DNA of 64,000 nucleotides from Actinotalea subterranea (GCF_008364845.1 NZ_VTTP01000010.1:62001-126000); one strand, 5' to 3'; shown: positions 39,081 to 48,663, numbered from the stretch's first letter. Translations and numbers: made by a program. The notes: a model not told the origin generated them from the sequence alone.

Positions 39081-39826
39081 GTGAGCTCGCCGGGCTGGGC
39101 GAACGCCTCCGGCCACGCGTCGTCGATCTCGACGGTGGTCGGCACGGCGGCGTGGCCGTGCAGCCGCAGCAGACGCACCAACGTCTTGCGGCGCATGCGC
39201 TGGGCCTGGACGACTGCCTCGTTGTGGAAGCGCCGCGCGAGGTGCACCCGGTACCAGGCCGCGGACAGGGCTGCCACGAGCTCGGCACCTCGCTCGTCCG
39301 CGCGCAGGACGTCGACCTCGTCCGGCTCGGCGAGGGCCGTCCGGATCGTGCGGGACAGCTCGCTCTCGACCTGGTCGCGCTCTGCCTGGTCGAGCGCCCC
39401 CGTGCCCGTCCCCGCGACCGGCGCCGCGCCCGTACCCCACCCGCCCACGGGCGTCGGGCCGTCCGTGCCGCCCGCTCCGGGAGCGCCCGAGGGACCGACG
39501 GAGCCGAGCACGGCGGTGCGGCCCGTGGGCACGGCCGTCAGGCCCGGCGGGAGGCCCGCGAGCTCCTCGGCGCGGCCCTCGGCCCCGGCCGACAGGGCCG
39601 CCCACGCCGCCTCACCCACGAGGACCGAGCTGACCGGGTCGAGGAGGCCCGAGGACGCCAGCTCGGCAGCGACCGACGCGCGGCGGACGAGCTGGTTCTC
39701 GAGCACGGCCCGCGACGCCGCGACCTTGCGGTGGAGCCGGTCCAGCCGGCTCGCGGCGAGCCAGACCGACCAGAGCATGAGCAGGAGCGCCGCGACGACG
39801 ACGACGGTGACCTCGGACCAGGTCAT
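39077..39826 (-). CDS. Single-pass membrane protein of unknown function (weak LemA-like pattern)
   Basis: The protein has 249 residues. The N-terminal helix (SEVTVVVVAALLLMLWSVWL) faces a cytoplasmic helical region RLDRLHRKVAASRAVLENQLVRRASV, which recalls LemA proteins in spacing of Leu and Arg only. A Gly/Pro/Thr-rich linker (about residues 95-140) leads to a second helical part (YRVHLARRFHNEAVVQAQRM) and a C-terminus of [15 protein letters not shown] overlaps the pimA stop and its stop overlaps prsW, so its function may be tied to the PIM or envelope pathway. Confidence 0.75.
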   Translation of the reverse strand: MTWSEVTVVVVAALLLMLWSVWLAASRLDRLHRKVAASRAVLENQLVRRASVAAELASSGLLDPVSSVLVGEAAWAALSAGAEGRAEELAGLPPGLTAVPTGRTAVLGSVGPSGAPGAGGTDGPTPVGGWGTGAAPVAGTGTGALDQAERDQVESELSRTIRTALAEPDEVDVLRADERGAELVAALSAAWYRVHLARRFHNEAVVQAQRMRRKTLVRLLRLHGHAAVPTTVEIDDAWPEAFAQPGELT

Positions 39827-41031
39827 CGGGTGCTCCCCTCGGGCGACGTGTCGGGACGTCGGCGTCCCCGCAGCGAGGCGGGGTCCTCCCCGACGCGGAC
39901 CTGCGGCGAGGCCGCGAGGACCATCTCGTAGACGGTCAGGACCTGCTGGGTGACCGACGACCAGTCGTAGCGTCGGACGACCTCGCTCGCGCGGGCGGAC
40001 GTGCGGCGGCGCAGCTCGGGGTCGGCGAGCACCCGGGTGAGGGTCGCAGCCAGGTCGGCCGCGTCGCCGTTGCGGAACAGGACTCCCGCGTCGCCCTCGT
40101 CGAGCACCCTGCGGAAGGCGCCGAGGTCGCTCGAGACGACCGTCGCGCCCGCACTCATCGCCTCGACGAGGACGATGCCGAAGCTCTCGCCGCCCGTGTG
40201 CGGCGCGCAGTAGACGTCCACCGAGGCGAGGAGCCGCGCCTTGTCCTCGTCGGACACGCCGCCGAGGAACTCGACGGACGCCGCCAGGTCGCCGAGCTGC
40301 TCGCGCGCCTCCGCAGCCCCGGTCTCCCCGTGGCCTGCGACCAGGAAGCGTGCGCCGGGGTGCGCCTCGAGCACGGCCGGGATCGCGCGGGTGAGCACCG
40401 GGAGGCCCTTGCGAGGCTCGTCGAGGCGCCCGAGGAAGGCCACCGTCGGCGCCTCCGGGGTGCCCGTCCACCGCGGGTCGGGCTGCGCCTGCGCGAAGGC
40501 GTCGACGTAGACCCCGTTCGGGATGACCACGGCGTCCCCGCCGAGGTGCTCGACGAGCGTGCGGCGTGCGTCCTCGGAGACGGCGATCCGGGCGGAGATC
40601 TTCTCCATGCTCGACCGGACCATCGGGTACGCGACCTGCAGCGCCCTCGACCGCAGCAGGGCCGTGTGGAACGTCGCGACGATCGGCCCCGACGCGATCC
40701 ACAGCGCGAGCATCCCGAGGCTCGGCGTGACGGGCTCGTGCAGGTGGAGGATGTCGAAGTCACCACCCTCGAGCCAGCGCCGCACCCGCCGCGCGCTCAC
40801 AGGTCCGAAGGTCATGCGTGCGACCGAGCCGTTGTAGCGGACCGGGATGGCACGGCCCGCGGGCGTGATGTAGTCCGGCAGGGGCGTGTCCTCGTCGGCC
40901 GGCGCGAGCACCGAGACGGAGTGCCCCAGCTTCTCGAGGGCCTCGGCCAGGTCACGCACGTGGAACTGCACGCCGCCGGGTACGTCGAACGAGTACGGGC
41001 AGACCAGCCCGATGCGCAGGCCGGCGGTCAT
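39823..41031 (-). CDS. pimA: Phosphatidylinositol alpha-mannosyltransferase PimA-type
   Basis: A GT4 (GT-B fold) glycosyltransferase of 402 residues that transfers mannose from GDP-mannose to phosphatidylinositol at the inner leaflet. The N-terminal GLVCPYSFDVPGGVQFHV holds the glycine-rich loop; the basic lipid-binding patch, FLGRLDEPRKGL, the His in HLHEPVTP and the nucleotide-sugar motif GESFGIVLVEAMSAG follow. It lies directly after a PatA-like acyltransferase and PgsA gene, which strongly supports the PimA call over a generic GT4. ATG overlaps the upstream stop. Confidence 0.9.
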   Translation of the reverse strand: MTAGLRIGLVCPYSFDVPGGVQFHVRDLAEALEKLGHSVSVLAPADEDTPLPDYITPAGRAIPVRYNGSVARMTFGPVSARRVRRWLEGGDFDILHLHEPVTPSLGMLALWIASGPIVATFHTALLRSRALQVAYPMVRSSMEKISARIAVSEDARRTLVEHLGGDAVVIPNGVYVDAFAQAQPDPRWTGTPEAPTVAFLGRLDEPRKGLPVLTRAIPAVLEAHPGARFLVAGHGETGAAEAREQLGDLAASVEFLGGVSDEDKARLLASVDVYCAPHTGGESFGIVLVEAMSAGATVVSSDLGAFRRVLDEGDAGVLFRNGDAADLAATLTRVLADPELRRRTSARASEVVRRYDWSSVTQQVLTVYEMVLAASPQVRVGEDPASLRGRRRPDTSPEGSTR

Positions 41032-42011
41032 CGTGCCTCCCCCGCGGCTGCGCGGGTCGCCGCGTAGCGGTCCGGGTCGAGGTCCTGCACGAAGACCCGC
41101 TGGAGCATGTGCCAGTGCGTGGGGTCCGCGGAGATCCCCGTGGCGAGGACGTCGACCCAGGCCTGCGTGAGCTCCTGCACCTGGACGGGTCGAGGCACAC
41201 CCTGCGGCGCCCGTACCTGCGGGTGGAAGTCGATGTGGATGCCCCAGGGGGATCCCGCCGCGCGGCGCCGTCCCCCGCGCAGCCGCTCGTGGCGGATCGA
41301 GACAGGGAAGAGCGCCGCGCCGGTCGTGACGGCGAGCACGGCAGGGCCCGCCGCGACGCGCGCCCGTTCGCCGAGCAGGTCGACCTCGACCCCGCGGGCC
41401 GTCAGGTCACGGTCCGCGAGCAGCGGGACGAGGATGCCGCCGCTCCGCACCGCGCGCATGAGCTCCCGGAACACGTCGGTGCCCGCGTCGAGCGCGATGA
41501 TCGTCATGCCCAGGCCCTCGCGGAGGTGGAGGAACTCCGCGAACACCTCGGGCGGCTCGAGCCGCTCGGCCACGGTCGTCACGGGTGCGAGGTGCACGGT
41601 CGCCCACGCGCCGGCGAGGTCCCAGTTGCCCTCGTGACCCAGCGCGAGGACGACGGAGCGGCCCTCGCCGATCTCGTCGAGCAGCGCCTGCGTCCCGGTC
41701 GTCGAGACCCTGGCCATCAGCTGCTCGGGCGTGACGTTGCCGAGCGTGAACGCCTCCCCGTAGTAGCGCAGGTAGTTGCGCATGCCGACCCGGCTCAGGC
41801 GTCGCAGCTCCCGCGGGTCGGCGCCGCGTCGGGCACGCGCGAGGTTCGCCTCGAGCCGTCGGACGCCCTGGCCGTGCAGGAGCCAGGCGACGTCCGCCGC
41901 GAGGGCCATGGCCCCGCGGACCACGCTCTCGGGGAGGCGCGCGGCCAGGTGCCAGCCCCGCAGGAGCAGGCGCGACGTGTCCGGCGTGAGCGCCGCGGGC
42001 CAGCGGCTCAC
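41028..42011 (-). CDS. Phosphatidylinositol mannoside acyltransferase (PatA-like)
   Basis: A 327-residue member of the LpxL/HtrB lysophospholipid acyltransferase superfamily. The HX4D catalytic motif is in LALGHEGNWDLAG; RSGGILVPLLADRD and the FPVSIRHER segment follow the family pattern. Mycobacterial PatA acylates the mannose of PIM1. GTG at 42011 overlaps the pgsA stop (GTGA), and its own stop overlaps pimA (ATGA). Confidence 0.88.
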   Translation of the reverse strand: MSRWPAALTPDTSRLLLRGWHLAARLPESVVRGAMALAADVAWLLHGQGVRRLEANLARARRGADPRELRRLSRVGMRNYLRYYGEAFTLGNVTPEQLMARVSTTGTQALLDEIGEGRSVVLALGHEGNWDLAGAWATVHLAPVTTVAERLEPPEVFAEFLHLREGLGMTIIALDAGTDVFRELMRAVRSGGILVPLLADRDLTARGVEVDLLGERARVAAGPAVLAVTTGAALFPVSIRHERLRGGRRRAAGSPWGIHIDFHPQVRAPQGVPRPVQVQELTQAWVDVLATGISADPTHWHMLQRVFVQDLDPDRYAATRAAAGEAR

Positions 42012-42637
42012 GCGGCGGGCTCCTCGCCGCGGGCGGCCGTGGCCGCGACCTGTCGGCGCACCGTCGCCATGCGCTGGACCACGGTGACCGCGCTCGCGAC
42101 CGCGAGGAGCGCCAGCACGACCGTCAGGACCGCCACGGGTGCGCCGAGGCCCACGGCTGCCGTCGCCACGAGGACGGCCGCGAGCCGGTCCGCACGCTCC
42201 GCGATCCCGACGTTCGCCGTCATCCCGAGTCCCTCCGCCCGGGCGCGGGCGTAGGGCACGACGGAGCCCAGGACGAGGCAGGCGAGCGCGAGGACCGCCG
42301 TCGCGTCGTGGCCCTGCACCGCGAGGTGGATGAGCAGCCCGCTGAAGATCGCTGCGTCCCCGAGGCGGTCGAGCGTCGAGTCGAGGAACGCACCCCAGGC
42401 GCTCGCCCTGCCCGACGCGCGCGCCATGACGCCGTCGACGAGGTCGCTGAGCACCAGCACGGCGATCACGAGCGTCCCGGCGAGCAGGTGTCCCGTCGGG
42501 AAGAGCCACAGGGCCGCGACGACCACGCCGAGCGTCCCCGCGACGGTCACCGCGTCGGGTGAGACGCCACGGCGCAGGAGGAACATCGCGATCGGGGTGA
42601 ACACCCGGGTCGCGCCGGAACGGAGTCGGTTGAGCAC
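42008..42637 (-). CDS. pgsA: CDP-alcohol phosphatidyltransferase (probable phosphatidylinositol phosphate synthase)
   Basis: A 209-residue membrane enzyme with six predicted helices. The signature DG-x2-AR-x8-G-x3-D-x3-D is seen as DLVDGVMARASGRASAWG followed by AFLDSTLDRLGD. In the HIT-pgsA-patA-pimA context it is the PI-phosphate synthase of PIM biosynthesis. GTG at 42637 lies seven bases after the HIT-gene stop; the preceding sequence has GGGGAT at a rather long distance. Confidence 0.9.
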   Translation of the reverse strand: MLNRLRSGATRVFTPIAMFLLRRGVSPDAVTVAGTLGVVVAALWLFPTGHLLAGTLVIAVLVLSDLVDGVMARASGRASAWGAFLDSTLDRLGDAAIFSGLLIHLAVQGHDATAVLALACLVLGSVVPYARARAEGLGMTANVGIAERADRLAAVLVATAAVGLGAPVAVLTVVLALLAVASAVTVVQRMATVRRQVAATAARGEEPAA

Positions 42638-42644
42638 TGCTCGA

Positions 42645-43205
42645 TCATCCCCTCGCCGCGGGCCACGCGGCCGCGAGCCGGTCGCGCGTGTCACCGAGCA
42701 GCTCCGGCAGAGCCTTCGTCCGGCCGACGATGGGCAGGAAGTTCGCGTCGCCGCTCCACCGCGGGACGACGTGCTGGTGCAGGTGCGCCGCGATCCCGGC
42801 CCCCGCCACGGCGCCCTGGTTCATGCCCAGGTTGAAGCCGTGCGGGCCCGAGACGGCACGCAGCACGCGCATGGCCGTCTGGGTGAGCGCGGCGACCTCC
42901 GCGGACTCGGCCTCGTCGAGGTCCGCGTAGTCCGCGACGTGGCGGTACGGCACGACCATCAGGTGGCCCGGGTTGTACGGGTAGAGGTTCAGGAGCACGT
43001 AGGCCAGGGCACCCCGCGCGACGACGAGGCCCTCGGCGTCGGGCAGACGCGTCACCCTGCAGAACGGGCACTCGGCGGCCCCGTCACCCGTGGGCTTGTC
43101 CTGCCCGCCGATGTACGCCATGCGGTGCGGGGTCCAGAGCCGGCTGAAGCCGTCGGGGTCGCCCGCGAAGGCCTCGGCGGGCTCGGGCGCCGGGTCGGTC
43201 GGCAC
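42645..43205 (-). CDS. HIT-domain protein (Ap4A phosphorylase/hydrolase-like)
   Basis: The protein has 186 residues. The HxHxH triad is in AAHLHQHVVPRW; ECPFCR near residue 47 and LNLYPYNPGHLMVVPYRHV match the actinobacterial branch that includes mycobacterial Rv2613c, an Ap4A phosphorylase. The position right before pgsA is the conserved place for this gene. GTG at 43205 lies four bases past the thrS stop. Confidence 0.9.
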   Translation of the reverse strand: MPTDPAPEPAEAFAGDPDGFSRLWTPHRMAYIGGQDKPTGDGAAECPFCRVTRLPDAEGLVVARGALAYVLLNLYPYNPGHLMVVPYRHVADYADLDEAESAEVAALTQTAMRVLRAVSGPHGFNLGMNQGAVAGAGIAAHLHQHVVPRWSGDANFLPIVGRTKALPELLGDTRDRLAAAWPAARG

Positions 43206-43209
43206 AGCC

Positions 43210-45204
43210 TCAGACCTGCACGCGGTCGCGGATCGCCGCCAGGATGCGCTCGACCGCCTCGGCGACGGGCACGCCGTTCTCCTGGCGACCGTCCCGGTAC
43301 CGGAAGGAGACCGCGCCGGCCTCGGCGTCCTCTCCCCCGGCGATGAGGACGAACGGGATCTTCTGCGTGCTGGCCGTGCGGATCTTCTTGCCGAACCGGT
43401 CGTCGGACAGGTCCGACTCGGCGCGGACGCCCTGGGCGCGCAGCTGCGCCACGACGTCCTCGACGTACGCGTTGAACGGCTCGGCCACGGGCACCGCGAG
43501 CACCTGAACCGGGGCCAGCCAGGCGGGGAACGCGCCCGCGTAGTGCTCCAGGAGCACGGCGAAGAACCGCTCGATCGAGCCGAAGAGCGCGCGGTGGATC
43601 ATGACCGGCCGCTTCCGCGTCCCGTCGGCGGCCTGGTACTCGAGGTCGAAGAGCTCGGGCAGGTTCAGGTCGAGCTGGACCGTCGACATCTGCCAGGTCC
43701 GCCCGATCGCGTCCTTGGCCTGCACCGAGATCTTCGGCCCGTAGAAGGCCGCGCCGCCCGGGTCGTCGACGAGCGCGAGGCCGGACTCGACGGCGACCTG
43801 CCGCAGGGTCTCGGTCGCCTCCTCCCACAGCTCGTCGCTCCCGACGAACTTCTCGGGGTTCTTCGTGGAGAGCTCGAGGTAGAAGTCGTCGAGGCCGTAG
43901 TCCTTGAGCAGGGCCAGCACGAACTCGAGCGCCGCCGCGATCTCGCTCTTCATCTGCTCGCGCGACGCGAAGATGTGCGCGTCGTCCTGCGTGAAGCCCC
44001 GGGCACGGGTCAGGCCGTGCACGACACCCGACTTCTCGTACCGGTAGACCGTGCCGAACTCGAAGAGCCGCAGGGGCAGCTCGCGGTACGACCGCCCGCG
44101 CGAGCGGTAGATGAGGATGTGCATCGGGCAGTTCATGGGCTTGAGGTAGTAGTCCTGGCCCTGCCGCCGCACCGTCCCGTCGTCGTCGACCTCGGCGTCG
44201 AGGTGCATGGGCGGGTACATGCCGTCCGCGTACCAGTCGAGGTGCCCCGAGAGCTCGTACAGGCGCGACTTGGTGATGTGCGGCGTGTTGACGAAGTCGT
44301 AGCCCGCGTCGATGTGGCGCTGGCGCGAGTACTCCTCCATCTCGCGCCGGATGATGCCGCCCTTGGGGTGGAACACCGCGAGGCCCGAGCCGATCTCGTC
44401 CGGGAAGGAGAACAGGTCGAGCTCTGCCCCGAGCCGGCGGTGGTCGCGACGCTCGGCCTCGGCGAGGCGCTCGAGGTGGGCACGCAGCTCGTCCTTGGTC
44501 GGCCAGGCGGTGCCGTAGACGCGCTGGAGCTGGGGGTTCTTCTCCGAGCCCCGCCAGTAGGCGGCGGCGGAGCGCGTCAGCTGGAAGCCGTTCGCGATGA
44601 GCCTGGTCGTGGGCAGGTGCGGACCGCGGCACAGGTCCTGCCACACGACGGTGCCGTCGCGGCGCACGTTCTGGTAGATGCTGAGCCCGCCGAGCCCCAC
44701 CTCCACGGAGGCGCCCTCGGTGTCCGCCGTGCCCTTGAGCCCGATGAGCTCGAGCTTGTACGGCTCGGCCGCGAGCACGGTGCGGGCCTCCTCCTCGGTC
44801 ACGTCCCAGCGCCGGAAGGACTGGCCCTCCTTGACGATGCGCTGCATGACCTTCTCGAGCGCCTTGAGGTCCTCCGGGGTGAACGGGGTCTCGACGTCGA
44901 AGTCGTAGTAGAAGCCGTCGGTGATCGGGGGGCCGATGCCGAGCCGCGCCGACGGGTTGACCTCCTGCACGGCCTGCGCCAGGACGTGGGCGGCCGAGTG
45001 CCGCAGGACCGCGAGCCCGTCGGGCGAGTCGATGGTCACGCTCTCGACCGCGGCCCCGTCGGGCAGCGGCGCGGCGAGGTCCCGCAGCTCGCCGTCGACG
45101 CGGACGACGACGACGTCCCGGCGGTCCCCGAAGAGGTCCGTACCGGTCGTGCCCGCCTCGACGGCGCGTTCGACCTGGTCGACGGTCAGGGTGATCTGTG
45201 ACAC
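43210..45204 (-). CDS. thrS: Threonine--tRNA ligase
   Basis: The protein has 664 residues. A TGS domain (residues 1-70, [20 protein letters not shown]) is followed by the editing domain with [10 protein letters not shown] and the class II core with zinc-binding [25 protein letters not shown], the [11 protein letters not shown] motif 2 and motif 3 ([19 protein letters not shown]). GTG at 45204 has GAGGAGC upstream. Confidence 0.96.
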   Translation of the reverse strand: MSQITLTVDQVERAVEAGTTGTDLFGDRRDVVVVRVDGELRDLAAPLPDGAAVESVTIDSPDGLAVLRHSAAHVLAQAVQEVNPSARLGIGPPITDGFYYDFDVETPFTPEDLKALEKVMQRIVKEGQSFRRWDVTEEEARTVLAAEPYKLELIGLKGTADTEGASVEVGLGGLSIYQNVRRDGTVVWQDLCRGPHLPTTRLIANGFQLTRSAAAYWRGSEKNPQLQRVYGTAWPTKDELRAHLERLAEAERRDHRRLGAELDLFSFPDEIGSGLAVFHPKGGIIRREMEEYSRQRHIDAGYDFVNTPHITKSRLYELSGHLDWYADGMYPPMHLDAEVDDDGTVRRQGQDYYLKPMNCPMHILIYRSRGRSYRELPLRLFEFGTVYRYEKSGVVHGLTRARGFTQDDAHIFASREQMKSEIAAALEFVLALLKDYGLDDFYLELSTKNPEKFVGSDELWEEATETLRQVAVESGLALVDDPGGAAFYGPKISVQAKDAIGRTWQMSTVQLDLNLPELFDLEYQAADGTRKRPVMIHRALFGSIERFFAVLLEHYAGAFPAWLAPVQVLAVPVAEPFNAYVEDVVAQLRAQGVRAESDLSDDRFGKKIRTASTQKIPFVLIAGGEDAEAGAVSFRYRDGRQENGVPVAEAVERILAAIRDRVQV

Positions 45205-45601
45205 GGAGCTGCTCCTCGGGTGGTCGGCGGCTCGATGCTATCGAGCCGGCGCTGCGGCCGGGCACGCACGGGCACGCGCAGGGACGCACGGGCACGCGCA
45301 GGCACGCTGCGGGCACTGACGGGAAAGAACGCCCACGACGCCCTGCCGGGCACACCGGGAGCCCTCGGCGGGCGACGGGGGCGTCACGGCCCGGTCACGG
45401 AACGACAACGACGCCCCGACAGCAGACGGGCCGAGCCCACAGAGCACTGCTCCAGACGGGTGACGATGCTCTGCGACCGGGTGAAGTTCCGCGAGGTCCC
45501 TGGACAAGGGATCCCGGGTCTGACCTGCGAGGTCATGGCCCGTCACAGACTTGTCAAAGAGAAGGTCCGCCCGAACGGGGGATGACTGCACCAGCAGGGG
45601 G
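45205..45601. other. Intergenic region upstream of thrS
   Basis: About 400 bp without a supportable gene. It holds a 17-bp palindrome with 7-bp arms, GCTCGAT-GCT-ATCGAGC (45230-45246), whose minus-strand TAGCAT could be the thrS -10; the tandem repeat at 45261-45300; and a minus-strand TTGACA at 45553-45558 without a matching -10. No T-box specifier hairpin and antiterminator is evident by eye. Confidence 0.4.
45261..45300. repeat. 20-bp tandem repeat, two copies
   Basis: GGCACGCACGGGCACGCGCA and a copy with one difference are adjacent; each is built of two related 10-mers (GGCACGCNCN), and a partial third copy follows. Confidence 0.8.
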
Positions 45602-45673
45602 TGGGCGATACTGGGTTCGAACCAGTGACCTCCTCGGTGTGAACGAGGCGCTCTACCACTGAGCCAATCGCCC
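45602..45673 (-). tRNA. tRNA-Val (anticodon CAC)
   Basis: The minus strand folds into a full cloverleaf: acceptor GGGCGAT/ATCGCCC, D arm GCTC/GAGC, anticodon stem CCTCG/CGAGG with loop TTCACAC, and T arm ACTGG-TTCGAAC-CCAGT. The discriminator is A and CCA is not encoded. A candidate -10 (TAGCAT on the minus strand, 45713-45718) is about 40 bp upstream. Confidence 0.95.
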
Positions 45674-45819
45674 GTCGCTACGGCGAACAGCTCACCGCAT
45701 GACGTCGCCATGATGCTAGCGAATGAGAACCGGATTACCGAAACGCAGCGGCGGCGGGTCGTGATCAAGCAGTATGTGGGGGCACTGGAGAGGTCCCGAG
45801 CACGAGGAGAGGGGTGGTG

Positions 45820-46248
45820 ATGGCAGAGCAGAACCGGGACGTCCGTGAGGTCGTCCCCATGCATCTTGTTCTCTCGGACGCGAGCGTCCTGCCCATCAGC
45901 GCCGAGCTGAGCTTCGAGGCCACCGACCCGTACACGGTCCGGGTGGCGTTCTCCGGTGCCAGCGCGACGTCCACGTGGCTCATCGGCCGTGAGCTGATCG
46001 CCCACGGGATCCTCGCGGACGCCACGGCGCCCGCGGGCACCGGCGACGTGCGGATCTGGCGCGACGAGGACCCTGCCTACCTGCTCATGGCGCTCAGCGG
46101 CGTCGAGGGCGATGCGCTCCTCGCCGGGCCGGCGGAGCCGTTCGTCGACTTCGTCGCCGCGACCGTCGCCCTCGTCCCGTTCGGCGCCGAGGGGCCGCGC
46201 ATGGAGGACGAGATCTCGCGTCTCATCGTCAGCCTCCTGGACGCCTGA
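45820..46248 (+). CDS. SsgA/SsgB-like family protein (cell division regulator)
   Basis: The 142-residue protein matches the SALP family of filamentous actinomycetes: HLVLSDASVLPISAELSFEA, DPYTVRVAFSGASATSTW, a GRELIAHGI helix, the GTGDVRIWRDED motif and a C-terminal FVDFVAATVALVPFGAE. SsgB recruits FtsZ to sporulation septa in Streptomyces. There is no sporulation gene nearby. ATG at 45820 is chosen as AGGAGA is nine bases upstream; two GTGs just before are in frame. It lies between tRNA-Val and pabC, on the opposite strand to both. Confidence 0.85.
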   Translation: MAEQNRDVREVVPMHLVLSDASVLPISAELSFEATDPYTVRVAFSGASATSTWLIGRELIAHGILADATAPAGTGDVRIWRDEDPAYLLMALSGVEGDALLAGPAEPFVDFVAATVALVPFGAEGPRMEDEISRLIVSLLDA

Positions 46249-46332
46249 CCCGAGAGGCCTGCCCCGGCCACCCACGAACCTCGACGAGGCCCGACCGCCC
46301 CCCAGCCGGTCGGGCCTCGTCATGTCTGCGGG

Positions 46333-47187
46333 TCACGGGTCGACGTCGTCGGCCTCCCGCCGCGCGTACAGGTCGGCGACCGCCGCGCTCAACGGCCCCG
46401 CAGCCACGGGTGAGCCGTCGAGCGCGACGACGGGGACGAACGTGCGGACGGAGCCGCTCAGGGCGAGGTGGGCACGGCCCGCAGCGACCTCGTCCAGAAC
46501 GGTGTACGGCAGCTCGTCCGGTGACGCCTCCCGCACGGGCAGCCCCACCTGCGCGGACCACTCGAGCACGAGCTCACGTGTGATGCCGGCGAGGCAACCC
46601 GTGGACAGCGACGGGGTGACGAGCTCGCCGTCGCGCTCGACGAACACGTTGCTCCCGGTGCCCTCGCACAGGGCCCCGACCGTGTTGGCGAGCAGCGCCT
46701 CGTCGGCGCCGTGGCGGTGCGCCTCGGCGAGGGCGACCACGTTCTCCGCGTACGACGTCGTCTTCAGGCCTGCGACGGCCGAGCGCTCGTTCCGCGTCCA
46801 CGGGACCCGGGCCACGCGTGCGGGGGACGGCGGCGACGCCGGTCCCGCCAGGACCAGGACCGTCTGCGCACCGGGAGTCCGGCCGGACCCCAGCGGGCCG
46901 ATGCCGGCCGTCACCGTGATGCGCACACGACCCGACCCGGGGGCGGCCGCGAGCACCGCGTCGACGCCCGACCGGATCGCGTCGAGGTCCGGCTCGTCGA
47001 GGCCGAGCCCACGCGCCGAGCGCGCGAGGCGAGCGAGGTGCCGCGTGAACGCGAAGGCCTGTCCACGGATCACACCGCACGTCTCGAACACGCCGTCGCC
47101 CACGGTCACGCCGTGGTCGACACCGCTCAGGAGCGGCTCCCCCGGCGCCCTCAGCCGCCCGTCCGCCCACACCACGATGTCCGTCAC
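46333..47187 (-). CDS. pabC: Class IV aminotransferase, probable 4-amino-4-deoxychorismate lyase
   Basis: A PLP-dependent fold-IV enzyme of 284 residues. VDHGVTVGDGVFETCGVI is the N-terminal family motif, the Schiff-base Lys is in VAGLKTTSYAENVVA, and GALCEGTGSNVFVERDGEL binds the PLP phosphate. Position next to pabB supports the pyruvate-releasing lyase step to p-aminobenzoate over a branched-chain aminotransferase. GTG at 47187 follows GGAGG at about eight bases. The last base pairs face the ssgB-like gene. Confidence 0.85.
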   Translation of the reverse strand: MTDIVVWADGRLRAPGEPLLSGVDHGVTVGDGVFETCGVIRGQAFAFTRHLARLARSARGLGLDEPDLDAIRSGVDAVLAAAPGSGRVRITVTAGIGPLGSGRTPGAQTVLVLAGPASPPSPARVARVPWTRNERSAVAGLKTTSYAENVVALAEAHRHGADEALLANTVGALCEGTGSNVFVERDGELVTPSLSTGCLAGITRELVLEWSAQVGLPVREASPDELPYTVLDEVAAGRAHLALSGSVRTFVPVVALDGSPVAAGPLSAAVADLYARREADDVDP

Positions 47188-47323
47188 GTGCCGTCCTCCG
47201 TCCGTGCCTGCGGCGGGCGCTCGCCCCGACGGCCGAGCCCGTCCGGCCCGTGCCCGGACGCCCGACGTGCATCCTCGCGCGCACCGGCCGGCGCACGCGC
47301 GCCGACGCGCGGGGGCCGGCACC

Positions 47324-48490
47324 TCACGGGCCGCCGCCACCCGCGAGGCTCACGAGGCGCCTGGCCTTGAGCTCGGTCTCGTCCCACTCCGCACCGGGGT
47401 CGCTGCCCCACGTGATCCCGGCGCCGGTACCGAAGCGGAGGTGCCCGCCCTCGTCGGCGGACCACCAGAACGTCCGGATCGCGACCGCGATCTCGGCGCG
47501 GTCACGATCGGCGTCGATCCAGCCGAACGCCCCGCAGTAGGGCCCGCGTGGCGTCGGCTCGAGCTCGGCGATCACGCCCAGCGCCGCGGCCTTGGGCGCC
47601 CCGGAGACGGAGGCCGGCGGGTACGTCGCGCGCAGGACCCTCGCCCAGTCGACACCCCCCGCCGGGGACGCTCCCTGCCGCCCGCCGACGGCCGGCTCGG
47701 CCGGGGTGAGCCTGCCCTGGACGGTGGTGACCAGGTGGACGAGCCCAGGATGGTGCTCGAGGGCGAGCAGGCGGGTGACCTCGACGGTCCCCGGCGCGCA
47801 CACCCGCTGGAGGTCGTTGCGGACCATGTCCGCGATCATCACGTTCTCCGCCCGGTCCTTGTCCGTGAGGCCTGCGGGCGTCGCCGCAGTCCCCTTGATG
47901 GGGCCGGACGTGATCACGTCGCCGTCCACGCGCAGGAAGAGCTCGGGTGAGGCCGAGACCACCCACGCGGGCGTGACGGCCCGGCCGCCCGGCCCAGCCA
48001 CCCCGCGCGGCACGTGGATGCCGCCTGCGAACGGCGCGGGGTTGCCCTCGGCGAGCCGGGCGCCCAGTGCGGCGGCGTCCGGCTCGCGGCCCGCGTCGGG
48101 CGGCAGCGCCGCGCTCAGGACCCGGCAGAGGTTCACCTGGTACACGTCGCCCTCACGGATGTGGCCGCGCACGCGTTCCACGCCCCGCACGTACTCCTCG
48201 CGGCCGAGGGTCGAGGTCCACCGCCCGCTCGGGCCGCGCCAGCCGTCCGCCGCACCGACCGGGCGCGCCTCGTCCTCGGGCAGGCGCTCGACGTCCGCGA
48301 ACCGCCACGCCCGGACGCGCCCCTCGAAGTCACCCACCACGGCCCAGCACCCGCCCGCCGACACGCGGACGGCATCCGTCGCGAGGTCGACGCACTCGAC
48401 GGCGTTCCGCAGCCGCAGGCCCGGGAACCAGGCCGTGCCACCGGCGACGCCGGTCACCGTGCCGCCGCCGGGCAGCTCGCCACGTCGCAC
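47324..48490 (-). CDS. pabB: Aminodeoxychorismate synthase component I
   Basis: A 388-residue chorismate-utilising enzyme. GDVYQVNLCRVLSA, the Lys of TSGPIKGTAATP (PIKGT, the PabB form with the catalytic Lys), ENVMIADMVRNDLQRV, and SVSGAPKAAALGVIAELEP with RGPYCGAFGW are in the standard order. It makes 4-amino-4-deoxychorismate for folate. The N-terminal domain is shorter than in E. coli PabB. GTG at 48490; about 135 bp separates its stop from the pabC start. Confidence 0.9.
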   Translation of the reverse strand: MRRGELPGGGTVTGVAGGTAWFPGLRLRNAVECVDLATDAVRVSAGGCWAVVGDFEGRVRAWRFADVERLPEDEARPVGAADGWRGPSGRWTSTLGREEYVRGVERVRGHIREGDVYQVNLCRVLSAALPPDAGREPDAAALGARLAEGNPAPFAGGIHVPRGVAGPGGRAVTPAWVVSASPELFLRVDGDVITSGPIKGTAATPAGLTDKDRAENVMIADMVRNDLQRVCAPGTVEVTRLLALEHHPGLVHLVTTVQGRLTPAEPAVGGRQGASPAGGVDWARVLRATYPPASVSGAPKAAALGVIAELEPTPRGPYCGAFGWIDADRDRAEIAVAIRTFWWSADEGGHLRFGTGAGITWGSDPGAEWDETELKARRLVSLAGGGGP

Positions 48491-48663
48491 CGCTGGGCGC
48501 CCTCCCGTGGCGAGCGCATGGGCGAGGGGTCAGGCACCGGGCCACGGTAGCCGGGGCGTGGCCGGGAGCGACCAGAGGGCGCAAGCCGAGCGGGTCGCGC
48601 GCGCAGACCGGACGGCCGTCGGACCCTCCGGAGGCCGGGCGCGACCCGCCGGAGGTGGGCCAG

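Noticed and set aside
45230-45310. CRISPR-like repeats near thrS
   Set aside because: The repeats are adjacent 20-mers with no spacers and no cas genes nearby; they are a simple tandem duplication.
45553-45558. Minus-strand TTGACA as a thrS promoter
   Set aside because: No TANNNT hexamer lies 16-18 bp downstream; TAGCAT inside the palindrome at 45230-45246 is a better -10 candidate.
45205-45601. T-box or other riboswitch upstream of thrS
   Set aside because: No specifier hairpin, T-box sequence or antiterminator could be found by eye, and T-boxes in Actinobacteria mainly serve ileS.
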